In this document: piece after piece, positions 1 through 8,233 of the stretch
How the letters are laid out: every line of letters begins with the position of its first letter
Position numbering within the stretch: the first letter of the stretch is position 1
DNA from: an uncultured Eubacteriales bacterium
GTDB taxonomy: Bacteria > Bacillota > Clostridia > Christensenellales > Aristaeellaceae
DNA: 64,000 nucleotides
Assembly: GCA_902767565.1 (NCBI GenBank)
Contig: CACXHY010000001.1
Coordinates: 230,217-294,216, forward strand
Direction of reading: 5' to 3'
Translations under genes and position numbers: made by a program
Notes under the pieces: generated by a model
The model's database searches: none
Told to the model about the DNA's origin: nothing
What the model saw: the letters and a program-made list of their open reading frames with translations, nothing else

Positions 1-1
1 G

Positions 2-31
2 CTGAACCTCCGGATCCGCGACCGCCATTGA
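2..31 (+). CDS. possible 3' end of an upstream gene (partial)
   Basis: An open frame runs in from the window edge and stops at TGA 29-31; the visible tail would read LNLRIRDRH. It overlaps the ribosome binding site of the next gene, the usual geometry of coupled genes. Nothing about function can be said, and chance is not excluded. Confidence 0.3.
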   Translation: MNLRIRDRH

Positions 32-42
32 GGAGGGACGCC

Positions 43-2133
43 ATGGCCGCCAACCTTTGCTCTCGTCCTGTGGCACCGGGGAGCTATCGTGTGACGGACG
101 CCTTCTGGCTCCGGGAGATGGATCTGGTGCGGCGCGAGGTCATCCCCTACCAGTGGGAGGCCCTGAACGACCGCATCCCGGACGCCGCTCCAAGCTGGTG
201 GATGCACAATATGCGGGCAGCTGCCCGACGCAACGCCATGAAGCGGGCCGGAAAGCCTTGGCAGCCCGCGGGGTCCGGCCGTGAGATGCGCTTCGAGACG
301 CTTCCCGAAAAGGGGCAGGCTCCCGATCCGGACGCTTTCTACGGCTTTGTCTTCCAGGACAGCGACGGCTACAAGTGGATCGAGGCGGTCAGCTACCAGC
401 TCATGCGCGGCCCGGACGCCGCCCTGCGGGCCACGGCCCAGGAGGCGGTGGATGCCATCTGCGCCGCCCAGGAGGAGGACGGCTATCTGGACACCTATTA
501 CAGCCTCGGCCTCCGGGAGCGCGCCTTCACGAATCTGCGTGACCATCACGAGCTCTACTGCCTCGGCCATCTGTGTGAAGCGGCGGTGGCCTGGCATCAG
601 GCGACGGGTCAGACGGATCTGCTGAACGCCGCCATGCGCTTTGCCGACTGCTGCGCGGAGAAGCTGGGCCGGGAACCGGGCAAAAAGCGCGGCTACCCCG
701 GGCACGAGATCGCCGAGATGGCGCTGATCCGCCTGTGGGAGGAGACCGGAGAGCAGCGGTTCCTGGAACAGGCGAAGTACTTCATCGATGAACGCGGCCG
801 GCGGCCCTTCTATTTCGACGAGGAGGAGCGGGAACGCCTCGGCGAGGCCTGGGGCGGACCGACCCAGGGCTCCGGCTATCACCAGGCCAACGCCCCGGTG
901 CGGGAGCAGAGCGAGGCCCAGGGACACGCCGTTCGCGCCATGTATCTTTACAGCGGCATGGCGGACGCGGCGCGGATCACCGGAGACACGGCTCTGCGGG
1001 CGGCCTGCAAGCGCCTGTGGCACTCCGCCGCGGAAGAGAAGCGCTATGTCACCGGCGGCGTCGGCGCCACCCACGTGGGCGAGGCCTTCTCCCGCCCCTA
1101 TGACCTGCCTTCCGACACAGCCTATTCGGAGACCTGCGCCTCCATCGGTCTGGCCTTCTTTGCCCGGCGGATGCTGCAGATGGACCCCGACAGCCGGTAC
1201 GCGGACGTGATGGAGGAAGCCCTGTACAACACGGTGCTCTCTGGCATGGCGCTGGACGGCAGATCCTTCTTCTATGTCAATCCCCTGGCCTGTGACCCGG
1301 AGGCCTGCAAAACCGATGCGCGCCTGGGCCATGTGAAGCACGTGCGGCAGAAGTGGTTCGGCTGCGCCTGCTGCCCGCCCAACATCGCCCGGATCGTCTC
1401 CTCCCTGCCGTCCTACGCGATGACGCAGAACGAGGACACCCTCTTCGTCCACCTGTATGTGGCCGGAGAGACGGAGGTGACGCTGAACGGCCGCCCCCTG
1501 AAGCTGAAGGTCGAGGCCGGTCTGCCCTGGGAGGGCGAGGCCTCCGTCTCCGTGCTGGAGGGCAGCGCCGAGGGCACCATCGCCGTGCGCATCCCCGGCT
1601 GGTGCCGCGATGCGAAGGCTTCGGCCGTCACCCTGCGGAACATCCTCACCCCCGGCGCAGAAGAACTGGCCGGGGATGAAAAGGGAAGCCGGGAGAAATC
1701 GGGCTATGTGTATTTCACCGGCGCATGGGAGCCGGGCGACCGCGTGGAACTGTATTTCGACATGCCGGTCCGCGTGACCGCAGCCAATCCCCTGTCCCCC
1801 GAGACGGCCGGACAGGTCTGTTTCCGCCGCGGTCCCGTTACCTACTGCGCCGAAAGCGTGGACAACGAGGCTCCCCTGTGCCTGTGGCGCGTGGATCCCG
1901 CCGCACTGACCGCCGACCCGGACAGCATTCGGGTGGAGGATGCCGAGATCGGCGGTATGCCCATGAAGCGCCTGCTCGTTCCCGCACGAATCGCTGCCGC
2001 AAGCCGGGAACAGCCGCTTTACCGTGACTGGGCGCCGGAAGAAACCGAAGACGGGACCCTGATCCTGATCCCTTATTTTGCCTGGGACAACCGCGGCGAG
2101 ACCGAGATGCGCGTCTGGCTGCACGCCCGCTGA
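43..2133 (+). CDS. GH127 (DUF1680) beta-L-arabinofuranosidase
   Basis: A glycoside hydrolase predicted to remove beta-L-arabinofuranose from plant glycoproteins or arabinan-type side chains. The family's (alpha/alpha)6 barrel fills most of the 696 residues. The zinc-thiolate catalytic site known from Bifidobacterium HypBA1 is recognisable: E363 and C365 in ETCAS, then C441, C443 and C444 in GCACCPPN. Spacing from C365 to C443 closely matches HypBA1 C340-C417, so C443 is the likely nucleophile. There is no signal peptide, so it should act in the cytoplasm on imported oligosaccharides. ATG 43 is chosen over TTG 28 because GAGGAGGG (30-37) lies 5 bases upstream of it. The GH27 gene follows 14 bases later, almost certainly in the same operon. 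Known GH127 members also include other activities, so the exact substrate is inferred. Confidence 0.9.
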   Translation: MAANLCSRPVAPGSYRVTDAFWLREMDLVRREVIPYQWEALNDRIPDAAPSWWMHNMRAAARRNAMKRAGKPWQPAGSGREMRFETLPEKGQAPDPDAFYGFVFQDSDGYKWIEAVSYQLMRGPDAALRATAQEAVDAICAAQEEDGYLDTYYSLGLRERAFTNLRDHHELYCLGHLCEAAVAWHQATGQTDLLNAAMRFADCCAEKLGREPGKKRGYPGHEIAEMALIRLWEETGEQRFLEQAKYFIDERGRRPFYFDEEERERLGEAWGGPTQGSGYHQANAPVREQSEAQGHAVRAMYLYSGMADAARITGDTALRAACKRLWHSAAEEKRYVTGGVGATHVGEAFSRPYDLPSDTAYSETCASIGLAFFARRMLQMDPDSRYADVMEEALYNTVLSGMALDGRSFFYVNPLACDPEACKTDARLGHVKHVRQKWFGCACCPPNIARIVSSLPSYAMTQNEDTLFVHLYVAGETEVTLNGRPLKLKVEAGLPWEGEASVSVLEGSAEGTIAVRIPGWCRDAKASAVTLRNILTPGAEELAGDEKGSREKSGYVYFTGAWEPGDRVELYFDMPVRVTAANPLSPETAGQVCFRRGPVTYCAESVDNEAPLCLWRVDPAALTADPDSIRVEDAEIGGMPMKRLLVPARIAAASREQPLYRDWAPEETEDGTLILIPYFAWDNRGETEMRVWLHAR

Positions 2134-2147
2134 CAGGAGGACTCTCC

Positions 2148-3395
2148 ATGATCGCGCAGACACCCCCCATGGGCTGGAACAGCTGGGACTGCTACGGTGC
2201 AGCCGTCACCGAGGAGACCGTGCGGCAGAACGCGCAGTACATGGCAAGGCGGCTGAAGGCTTTCGGCTGGGAATACATCGTGGTGGACATCCAATGGTAT
2301 CAACCCACGGCGGTCAACCATGCCTATATCCCTTTTGCCGAACTCACCATGGATGAACACGGCCGCCTGCAGCCCGCACCGGGGCGTTTCCCCTCTGCGG
2401 CGGACGGGCAGGGTTTCAAGCCGCTGGCGGACTATGTCCACAGCCTCGGACTGAAGTTCGGCATCCATATCATGCGCGGTCTCCCGCGGATGGCTGCCCA
2501 CAGACACCTTCCCATCGCGGACTCCGGTTTTTGCTGCGATGAAGCCGCCGATCCCAATTCCGTCTGCGCCTGGAACCCGGACATGTACGGGACTTTTGCG
2601 GACCGTCCCGCCGCCCGGGCCTGGTATGACAGCATCTTCCGTCAGTACGCCGAGTGGGGCGTCGACTATGTCAAGTGCGACGACATCGCGCGGGAATACC
2701 CCCATTGCCGCCGTGAGATCGAGATCATCTCCGGGGCCTGCCGCAACTGCGGCCGGGACATCGTGCTGTCCCTCTCCCCCGGTCCCGCGCCGCTGGAGCA
2801 GGCGGAGCACCTGAAGAAGTACGCCAATCTCTGGCGCATCACCGATGATTTCTGGGACGAATGGCGGCTGCTGAAGGGGATGTTCGAGCGGGCGGAGAAG
2901 TGGTGCGTCCACGCCGCGCCCGGTCACTGGCCCGATGCCGACATGCTGCCCATCGGCGCCCTGCGGCAGTGCGAGGACCCCTCGGGATGGACCCGCTTCA
3001 CCGTGCCGGAGCTGCGTACCATGATGACGCTCTGGTGCATGATGCGCTCTCCGCTGATGATCGGCGGTGAGCTGACGCGGATGGACGCGGTCTCCCTGGA
3101 CTTGCTGACCAACGCGTCCGTGCTGGAGATCCTGACCGCCACCGCCGGTGCCCATCCTCTCACCACCACCGGCGAGGAGAGCGTGTGGGTCACCCGGCGC
3201 ACCGATGGCAAGGGACTGTACTGCGCTTTGTTCAATCTGAGCGATGCGCCGCGCACCGTGGGGGCGGATCTCGTCTCCCTGCAGACCCGGGCCGCCACTG
3301 CCGCCGAACTTTGGAGCGGCCGCACCGTCGCCCTGCAGGGCCGTCTGGAGGTCACGCTCCAGCCCCACGATGCGGCTGTCTTCCTGCTCAGCTGA
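2148..3395 (+). CDS. GH27 alpha-galactosidase
   Basis: Clan GH-D retaining hydrolase of 415 residues, predicted to release terminal alpha-galactose from galacto-oligosaccharides or galactomannan. The N-terminus PPMGWNSWDCYG is the family hallmark. The nucleophile is D178 in YVKCDDI and the acid/base is D234 in WRITDDF. The TIM barrel is followed by a beta-sandwich after about residue 320. No signal peptide is present, so it is cytoplasmic. It starts 14 bases after the GH127 stop with AGGAGG upstream. The pair suggests intracellular trimming of arabinose- and galactose-capped plant oligosaccharides; alpha-N-acetylgalactosaminidase activity is the main alternative inside GH27. No convincing terminator is seen between it and the tRNA promoter. 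Confidence 0.92.
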   Translation: MIAQTPPMGWNSWDCYGAAVTEETVRQNAQYMARRLKAFGWEYIVVDIQWYQPTAVNHAYIPFAELTMDEHGRLQPAPGRFPSAADGQGFKPLADYVHSLGLKFGIHIMRGLPRMAAHRHLPIADSGFCCDEAADPNSVCAWNPDMYGTFADRPAARAWYDSIFRQYAEWGVDYVKCDDIAREYPHCRREIEIISGACRNCGRDIVLSLSPGPAPLEQAEHLKKYANLWRITDDFWDEWRLLKGMFERAEKWCVHAAPGHWPDADMLPIGALRQCEDPSGWTRFTVPELRTMMTLWCMMRSPLMIGGELTRMDAVSLDLLTNASVLEILTATAGAHPLTTTGEESVWVTRRTDGKGLYCALFNLSDAPRTVGADLVSLQTRAATAAELWSGRTVALQGRLEVTLQPHDAAVFLLS

Positions 3396-3463
3396 ACCCA
3401 CTGCCGCTTCTCCGCCGGATGTGCCGTGCCTCCCGCGTGGATGAAATTCTCTCAAAAAGGGTA

Positions 3464-3492
3464 TGGACAAACCCCACCCAATCTGTTATAAT
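3464..3492 (+). promoter_or_regulatory. sigma-A promoter for the tRNA pair
   Basis: TGGACA (3464-3469), 17-base spacer, TATAAT (3487-3492) with an extended -10 TG at 3484-3485. The -10 ends 14 bases before tRNA-Thr. Confidence 0.85.
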
Positions 3493-3506
3493 GCCAACCG
3501 TGCCTT

Positions 3507-3579
3507 GCCGATGTAGCTCAGTTGGCAGAGCGATTGATTCGTAATCAGTAGGTCATGGGTTCAAGTCCCATCATCGGCT
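3507..3579 (+). tRNA. tRNA-Thr (anticodon CGT)
   Basis: A 73-nt cloverleaf: acceptor GCCGATG/CATCGGC, D-arm GCTC/GAGC, anticodon stem ATTGA/TCAGT around loop TTCGTAA, and T-arm ATGGG/CCCAT with TTCAAGT. Anticodon CGT reads ACG. The discriminator base is T and no CCA is encoded. It is co-transcribed with the tRNA-Pro three bases downstream. Confidence 0.95.
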
Positions 3580-3582
3580 CAG

Positions 3583-3656
3583 CGAGGTGTAGCGCAGTTT
3601 GGTAGCGCGCCTGGTTCGGGACTAGGAGGCCGTGGGTTCGAGTCCCACCACTTCGA
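3583..3656 (+). tRNA. tRNA-Pro (anticodon CGG)
   Basis: A 74-nt cloverleaf: acceptor CGAGGTG/CACTTCG, D-arm GCGC/GCGC, anticodon stem CCTGG/CTAGG around TTCGGGA, and T-arm GTGGG/CCCAC. Anticodon CGG reads CCG, a codon that will be frequent in this GC-rich genome. The discriminator is A and no CCA is encoded. Confidence 0.95.
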
Positions 3657-3660
3657 CACG

Positions 3661-3684
3661 GGGATCCCGCATGGGGTCCCTTTT
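3661..3684 (+). terminator. terminator of the tRNA pair
   Basis: GGGATCCC (3661-3668), loop GCAT, GGGGTCCC (3673-3680), then TTTT. Confidence 0.8.
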
Positions 3685-3701
3685 ATCGTGCCGGCAGCGC
3701 C

Positions 3702-3744
3702 AAAACACCGGGACGGGCTTAATCGGGGCCCATCCCGGTGTTTT
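3702..3744 (-). terminator. terminator of the coaX operon
   Basis: Perfect 12-bp arms AAAACACCGGGA (3702-3713) and TCCCGGTGTTTT (3733-3744), flanked by a further complementary GGCAGCG/CGCTGCC. It ends in T on either strand, so it can act in both directions; it sits 12 bases after the coaX stop. Confidence 0.85.
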
Positions 3745-3756
3745 CGCTGCCGTGTC

Positions 3757-4521
3757 TCAGTGATTGCGCTCCCAGATCAGCCGCAGGCCCTTCAGGGTCA
3801 GCAGGCCGTCCACGTGGTCGATGACCTTGCTTTCCTCGGCCATCATCTGCGCCATGCCGCCGGTGGCCACGACCTGAGCGTTGACGCCCAGCTCCTGGCG
3901 GATCTTCTTCACCAGATGCGTGACCAGCCCGACATAGCCGTAGAACATGCCGCTCTGCAGGTTGGCCAGGGTGGTGCGTCCGATGACGCGTTCGGGCTTC
4001 GCCAGCTCGAAGCGGGGCAGCTTGGCGGTGCCGTTGCCCAGCGCCTCGCTGGCCAGTTTGATGCCGGGGCAGATGGCGCCGCCGAGGAAGCTGCCGTTCT
4101 CGTCCACCACGCCGAAAGTGGTGGCAGTGCCGAAATCGATATAGATCACCGGCCCGCCGTATTCGTCAAAGGCGGAAACGGCGTTGGCGATGCGGTCCGA
4201 GCCCAGCTCCCGCGGGTTCTCGTACTTGATGTTGATGCCTGTGCGGATGCCCGGCACCACGAACATGGGGGTCCGGTGGAAGTAGTTGGAGCACATGTGC
4301 TCGATGGTGAAGTTGATCGTCGGCACCACGGAGGAGATGATGATCCCGTCCACGTCAGACATGGAGACGCCCCCGTGGGTGAACAGGCGCTCAAACAGGA
4401 TGCCGAACTCGTCGGACGTACAGATCTTGTTGGTGGAGACCCGCCAGTACTTCAGCATCTGCTTGCCGTCGAAAAGCGCAGTCTTGATGTTGGTATTGCC
4501 GATGTCCATGGTGAAGAGCAT
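3757..4521 (-). CDS. coaX: type III pantothenate kinase
   Basis: Phosphorylates pantothenate, the first committed step of coenzyme A synthesis in the cytoplasm. The ASKHA-fold phosphate loop DIGNTN (residues 6-11) opens the 254-aa protein. GSDRIANA and the FGTATTFG segment are further type III signatures. Length is typical. Start ATG 4521 has AAGGAGG upstream. It follows an ECF transporter S component by 26 bases on the same strand, which suggests vitamin import coupled to phosphorylation. A terminator follows directly. Confidence 0.95.
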   Translation of the reverse strand: MLFTMDIGNTNIKTALFDGKQMLKYWRVSTNKICTSDEFGILFERLFTHGGVSMSDVDGIIISSVVPTINFTIEHMCSNYFHRTPMFVVPGIRTGINIKYENPRELGSDRIANAVSAFDEYGGPVIYIDFGTATTFGVVDENGSFLGGAICPGIKLASEALGNGTAKLPRFELAKPERVIGRTTLANLQSGMFYGYVGLVTHLVKKIRQELGVNAQVVATGGMAQMMAEESKVIDHVDGLLTLKGLRLIWERNH

Positions 4522-4547
4522 GGGGCGGTCCTCCTTGCGGTCAGGAT

Positions 4548-5387
4548 TCAGCGGATGCGGATCTTTTTCACGGCGGTGACGATGGGCGGCACCAAGATGG
4601 CGGCCACCACGGCTTCGCTCAGCCCGGCGATGAGGCCGGTCCCGCCGATCAGCGCCAGCACGCCCGCGGCGTCAATGCCGCACATCACATAGAACAGCAG
4701 CATGGATCCCAGATACAGAACGGTGTTGGTGAGGCTGCCGCAGACGGCGGCCACGGCGGCCGGGGCATGCGCCGCGATCGTGTTTTTGAAAGCGTTGCTG
4801 CTCAGGAAGGAGGCTACCAGCGCGCCGATCAGGGCGGCCAGCAGCACCATGCAGCCGACAAGCAGCATGATCTGGTTCTTCTCCCAGACAAAGCCGAAGG
4901 TCTCGCCATCCTCCGGAAGCTTCAGCGCACCCGAGAGGAAGAGCATGACGACGATGATCAGTCCGGTCAGCGCGGCCAGCAGTGTTCCGAAAACCAGGGC
5001 GGCGCTGTCGGCGGACTGATCTTCGCTCTTGCGCTCGAGCCACCGGTAGACATACCAGGCAACCAGCGGAACGCAAAGCCTGGGCACGATGCACATCAAT
5101 GCCACCAGAAGCGGTGAAGCCTGCACCAGCGGCGCAACCAGGCCGCTGGGCTTGGTGATGGCAGTATAGAGACTGACGAGCCCGAAGCAGAGCCCCAGGA
5201 TCACGCCGTTTTCGCCGCCCAGGTACAGGGTGCCGACGATGACCGGCACGCAGAGGATCGTCACGTAGATGAAGCCCAGCGGGATCAGCCCCAGAGGCGT
5301 GAGACCCAGCAGGATGATCAGCGCCGCCAGCACGGACAGGGTGGTGAAAGTTACCAGGTTCTGCTTTCTTTTCTGATGCTGACTCAA
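4548..5387 (-). CDS. ECF transporter S component, possibly for pantothenate
   Basis: A 279-residue polytopic membrane protein with about six hydrophobic helices and the N-terminal pattern of ECF substrate-binding (S) subunits (TTLSVLAALIILLG, then a glycine-rich helix with GVILGLCFGLVSL). It would bind a vitamin and dock with a shared EcfAAT module encoded elsewhere. The next gene is coaX, so pantothenate is the most likely ligand; that is inference from context. The start is TTG 5387: GGAGGG lies 7-8 bases upstream, and no in-frame ATG precedes SQHQKRK. A promoter lies about 120 bases upstream, leaving a GC-rich leader in which I recognise no riboswitch. Confidence 0.85.
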   Translation of the reverse strand: MSQHQKRKQNLVTFTTLSVLAALIILLGLTPLGLIPLGFIYVTILCVPVIVGTLYLGGENGVILGLCFGLVSLYTAITKPSGLVAPLVQASPLLVALMCIVPRLCVPLVAWYVYRWLERKSEDQSADSAALVFGTLLAALTGLIIVVMLFLSGALKLPEDGETFGFVWEKNQIMLLVGCMVLLAALIGALVASFLSSNAFKNTIAAHAPAAVAAVCGSLTNTVLYLGSMLLFYVMCGIDAAGVLALIGGTGLIAGLSEAVVAAILVPPIVTAVKKIRIR

Positions 5388-5510
5388 AATGAATCCCTCC
5401 GTTCAGGCTCCCTTCGCGGGATGCCCGTCGATATGATGCGCCGTCCGCCGGGGCCTCGCTGCGTCCGGGGCTTCCGCTCCCGGCGCGGCCTTATCGCGCG
5501 CGGCAGTGCC

Positions 5511-5539
5511 ATTATAGTCTCACTCGGTTCAAAATGCAA
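5511..5539 (-). promoter_or_regulatory. promoter of the ECF S component-coaX operon
   Basis: On the minus strand TTGCAT (5539-5534), 17-base spacer, TATAAT (5516-5511). Confidence 0.8.
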
Positions 5540-5608
5540 GTTCCGCACGCAACAAATGCAGTTCAGGGCATCCATCCCGCAAAGATCCATCGGGAGACGG
5601 AGTCCGTC

Positions 5609-5645
5609 AAAAAACCCCCTGGACGTTTGGCATGCGTCCCGGGGG
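5609..5645 (-). terminator. terminator of the SH3/Ig-like gene
   Basis: On the minus strand CCCCCGGGACG pairs with CGTCCAGGGGG (one internal mismatch), followed by TTTTTT. It sits just after the stop at 5663. Confidence 0.85.
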
Positions 5646-5662
5646 TGGTGTCAAAAGGTCCG

Positions 5663-7234
5663 TTACTGGATCTCCACGATGCCGGGCGACGTGCCGGCCC
5701 CGCTTTGGATGATGCAGTAGTTCGAGGAGACCTGGCCCTCATAGCCGCTGCCGCTGACGGCGGTGACCGTGAGGCGGATATCGCTGCCGGCCATGGCGTC
5801 CGTGACATAGAGGGTGGACCCGGAGCCCACCGTGACGCCGTTCTGCTGCCAGTTGTAGGTGACATTGCTGGAATTCAGCACCAGCATCGGCGACAGGGTC
5901 ACGCCCGGGACCGCGGCGTTGGGCAGCGTCACTGTGCCGCTCAGCTGCTGGGTCGGGGTGGTGCCGGTCACAGGATTGGTGTAGGGGGTGGTCACGGTGC
6001 CGGTGTAGCTGCCCATGCCCACCGCGTAGCAGAAGATGCGGTAGCCGATATCGCTGTTCTGCACGACATAGCTCGCGGAGCTGCCGAGGGTCACGCCGTC
6101 GGACCGGACCCAGCTGTATTTGCAGGTGGCACCGGCCGGCTGGACGGAGGCAGTCAGGGTCTGGCCCGCCACGGGACTGCTGTCAGAGAGCGTGACCCCG
6201 GTCAGGGACGTGGTCACCGGCGTGCCGTAGATCACCTGGGAGGTATAACCGGAGGTGGCCGCGCCGGAGGTCGTGCCCGTGCCCGTCACCGTTACCATCA
6301 GGCAATAGCCCACGTCGCTGTTTTTGACCGTGTAGGTCGAAGCGTTTCCCAGCAGGACGCCGTTGTTGTTATACCAGCGGCAGCTCACCGTCGCGCCGGA
6401 GGGCAGCACCACCGCGCTGAGGGTCTCCCCCACCACTGGATTGGGATCGCTGACGGACACGGAGTTGACGACGGTGGGCGTCACCGGGGGCGTCGGCGTT
6501 CCCGTGGTCAGGAACTTGCTCATCATGTAACCGAACTTGCCGCCGATAGAGATGTAAGACCAGGTGGCGCCGTACTGATGGACGGTGACCTGGGTCCCCA
6601 CGGCGTAGAGCCCGATCGAGGGATAGTTCTTTCCGGCACCGGTCCTCAGGTTGACGCCTTTGCCGTTGCCGGAGGTGACATAGGCAGTATAGCCGCCGGA
6701 GGGCGTGGGCGTCGACGGCGTGGAAGGCGTCGAGGGGGATGTTGTGGTCAGGTACTGGGCCATCATGTAGCCCGTCTGCTTCCCCACCTTGATGTAGTGC
6801 CAGTAGGTGCCGTGGGACAGGATCGTGACCGAGGTGCCCACGCTGTAGGTGCCGAGCACACCGTAGGAAAGGCCCGGCCCCTCCCGCAGGCGCACGTCCC
6901 GGCCGTTGCTCGCCCAGACCCAGGCTTTGGTGGAAGTGGTGGGCGTCACCGGCGTGGCCGGCGCGATGAATGTCAGGTAGGCGCTGTACATGTAGCCGGT
7001 CTTGCCGTTGGCGGCCCGGCAATAATACCAGGACCCGGAAGCGCCCAGCACAGTCACCGCGGTGCCGGTGTTGAAGCTGGCAATGGTCACCGCCTCAAAG
7101 GACGGTGCGCTGCGCATCCGCAGCCACCCGCCGATCACGTACGCCACCGAGTCTGCCCGGGCATCCGGCGCCGCGCAGATCATCATCGTCAGCGCGAGCA
7201 CCACCGCCGCGGTCATGGACATCAACCGTTTCAT
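5663..7234 (-). CDS. secreted protein with three SH3 domains and three Ig-like repeats
   Basis: A 523-residue exported protein. A signal peptide (MKRLMSMTAAVVLALTMM, cleavage near ADS) is followed by three bacterial SH3-type modules at about 25-90, 100-165 and 180-250, each with a GxGxxYxxxG..VG..VTVL pattern. Proline/threonine linkers separate them. Three tandem Ig-like repeats follow (about 265-330, 345-410, 430-500), sharing VSVSDPNPVVGETL-like starts and VKNSDVGY-like middles. SH3b domains usually bind cell-wall peptide, so it may be cell-wall associated, but no enzyme domain is present. Start ATG 7234 has GGGAGGAA upstream; a longer frame to 7369 has no binding site. The function is unknown. 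Confidence 0.8.
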   Translation of the reverse strand: MKRLMSMTAAVVLALTMMICAAPDARADSVAYVIGGWLRMRSAPSFEAVTIASFNTGTAVTVLGASGSWYYCRAANGKTGYMYSAYLTFIAPATPVTPTTSTKAWVWASNGRDVRLREGPGLSYGVLGTYSVGTSVTILSHGTYWHYIKVGKQTGYMMAQYLTTTSPSTPSTPSTPTPSGGYTAYVTSGNGKGVNLRTGAGKNYPSIGLYAVGTQVTVHQYGATWSYISIGGKFGYMMSKFLTTGTPTPPVTPTVVNSVSVSDPNPVVGETLSAVVLPSGATVSCRWYNNNGVLLGNASTYTVKNSDVGYCLMVTVTGTGTTSGAATSGYTSQVIYGTPVTTSLTGVTLSDSSPVAGQTLTASVQPAGATCKYSWVRSDGVTLGSSASYVVQNSDIGYRIFCYAVGMGSYTGTVTTPYTNPVTGTTPTQQLSGTVTLPNAAVPGVTLSPMLVLNSSNVTYNWQQNGVTVGSGSTLYVTDAMAGSDIRLTVTAVSGSGYEGQVSSNYCIIQSGAGTSPGIVEIQ

Positions 7235-7530
7235 CCTGATTCCTCCCTGTTCTTCCGCCGTGAAGCGCCGGAATGATAGACCTTCACATTTTCTTAACAT
7301 TTGACATGATTTTGAAACTTCCTGCCTCATTTCCGAAATATTTCCGGATCCGTCGGCTTTTCGCTTCATCCATCAGACGAACGGACCGTGTTTGTTCTTC
7401 CGCGAATTACCGTTCAGAATTCTGAACTTTTGGTAACAACGCGTCACGACTTTATGACGATTCTCCGCAAAGCCTTGCGGTCACGGGCTTTTCAGGGTTT
7501 TGGGAGAATAGAGGCGGATGCCGGCAGCGG

Positions 7531-7544
7531 CGAACATATGTTTG
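7531..7544 (+). promoter_or_regulatory. LexA-binding SOS box 1 (lexA)
   Basis: CGAACATATGTTTG, one base from the Gram-positive SOS consensus CGAAC-N4-GTTCG. It overlaps the -35 element. Confidence 0.9.
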
Positions 7545-7570
7545 ATTTTCCGGCAGTTATGTGCTACAAT
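7542..7570 (+). promoter_or_regulatory. lexA promoter
   Basis: TTGATT (7542-7547), 17-base spacer, TACAAT (7565-7570) with an extended -10 TG. It is bracketed by the two SOS boxes. Confidence 0.85.
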
Positions 7571-7574
7571 ATGG

Positions 7575-7588
7575 CGAACAACTGTTTG
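7575..7588 (+). promoter_or_regulatory. LexA-binding SOS box 2 (lexA)
   Basis: CGAACAACTGTTTG at the expected transcription start, so LexA would block its own promoter from both sides. Confidence 0.85.
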
Positions 7589-7604
7589 CAAGGAGGCGGA
7601 CACG

Positions 7605-8219
7605 ATGCAGCGTCCCCGCGGAGATAACCAGCAGCGCATCCTCGACTTTATCAAGAGCGAGATCCAGACCAAGGGCTACCCGCCCTCGGTGCGGGAGATC
7701 GCCAGCGCGGTGGGACTGAAATCCACCTCCACCGTACACGGTCACCTGCAGCGCCTCGAAAAGCGCGGGCTTCTCCATCGCGACGCCATGAAGCCCAGGG
7801 CCATGGAGGTCACGGGAGATCCGTCGATGGTTCGCACCGGCGTGACCACCGCGGTACCCGTGGTGGGGCACGTCACCGCAGGTCAGCCCATCCTCGCGGA
7901 GGAGAATCTGGACGAATACATCAGTCTGCCGGAAATGCTGCTGGGCGACGGCGAGCATTTTGTGCTGAAGGTACACGGCGACAGCATGATCGAAGCCGGC
8001 ATCCTGGACGGCGACCACATCATCGTCCGCCGCCAGCAGGAGGCCACCAACGGCGAGATCGTAGTGGCCATGATCGATGACTCCGCCACCGTCAAGCGTT
8101 TCTACAAGGAGAACGGCCATTACCGCCTCCAGCCGGAGAACCGGGAGATGGAACCCATCATCGTGGACAGCGTGACCATCCTGGGCAAGGTGGTGTCTCT
8201 GTACCGCGTCATCCGCTGA
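7605..8219 (+). CDS. lexA: LexA, SOS repressor
   Basis: Transcriptional repressor of the DNA-damage response, inactivated by RecA-stimulated self-cleavage. The 204-residue protein has an N-terminal winged helix (about 1-65, with [21 protein letters not shown] as recognition region) and a C-terminal S24 peptidase domain. The cleavage pair is A92-G93 in VTAGQP; the dyad is S127 in HGDSM and K164 in TVKRF. ATG 7605 has AAGGAGG 7 bases upstream; a longer frame from 7518 would begin upstream of the promoter. Two SOS boxes flank the promoter, so it is autoregulated. The msrC gene follows 14 bases later. Confidence 0.97.
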   Translation: MQRPRGDNQQRILDFIKSEIQTKGYPPSVREIASAVGLKSTSTVHGHLQRLEKRGLLHRDAMKPRAMEVTGDPSMVRTGVTTAVPVVGHVTAGQPILAEENLDEYISLPEMLLGDGEHFVLKVHGDSMIEAGILDGDHIIVRRQQEATNGEIVVAMIDDSATVKRFYKENGHYRLQPENREMEPIIVDSVTILGKVVSLYRVIR

Positions 8220-8233
8220 GGGGAGGTCCTGCT

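Noticed and set aside
5534-7276. A 580-codon plus-strand frame over the SH3/Ig-like gene
   Set aside because: The minus strand has a signal peptide, three SH3 modules and a terminator; the plus frame is RRRGR-type low complexity.
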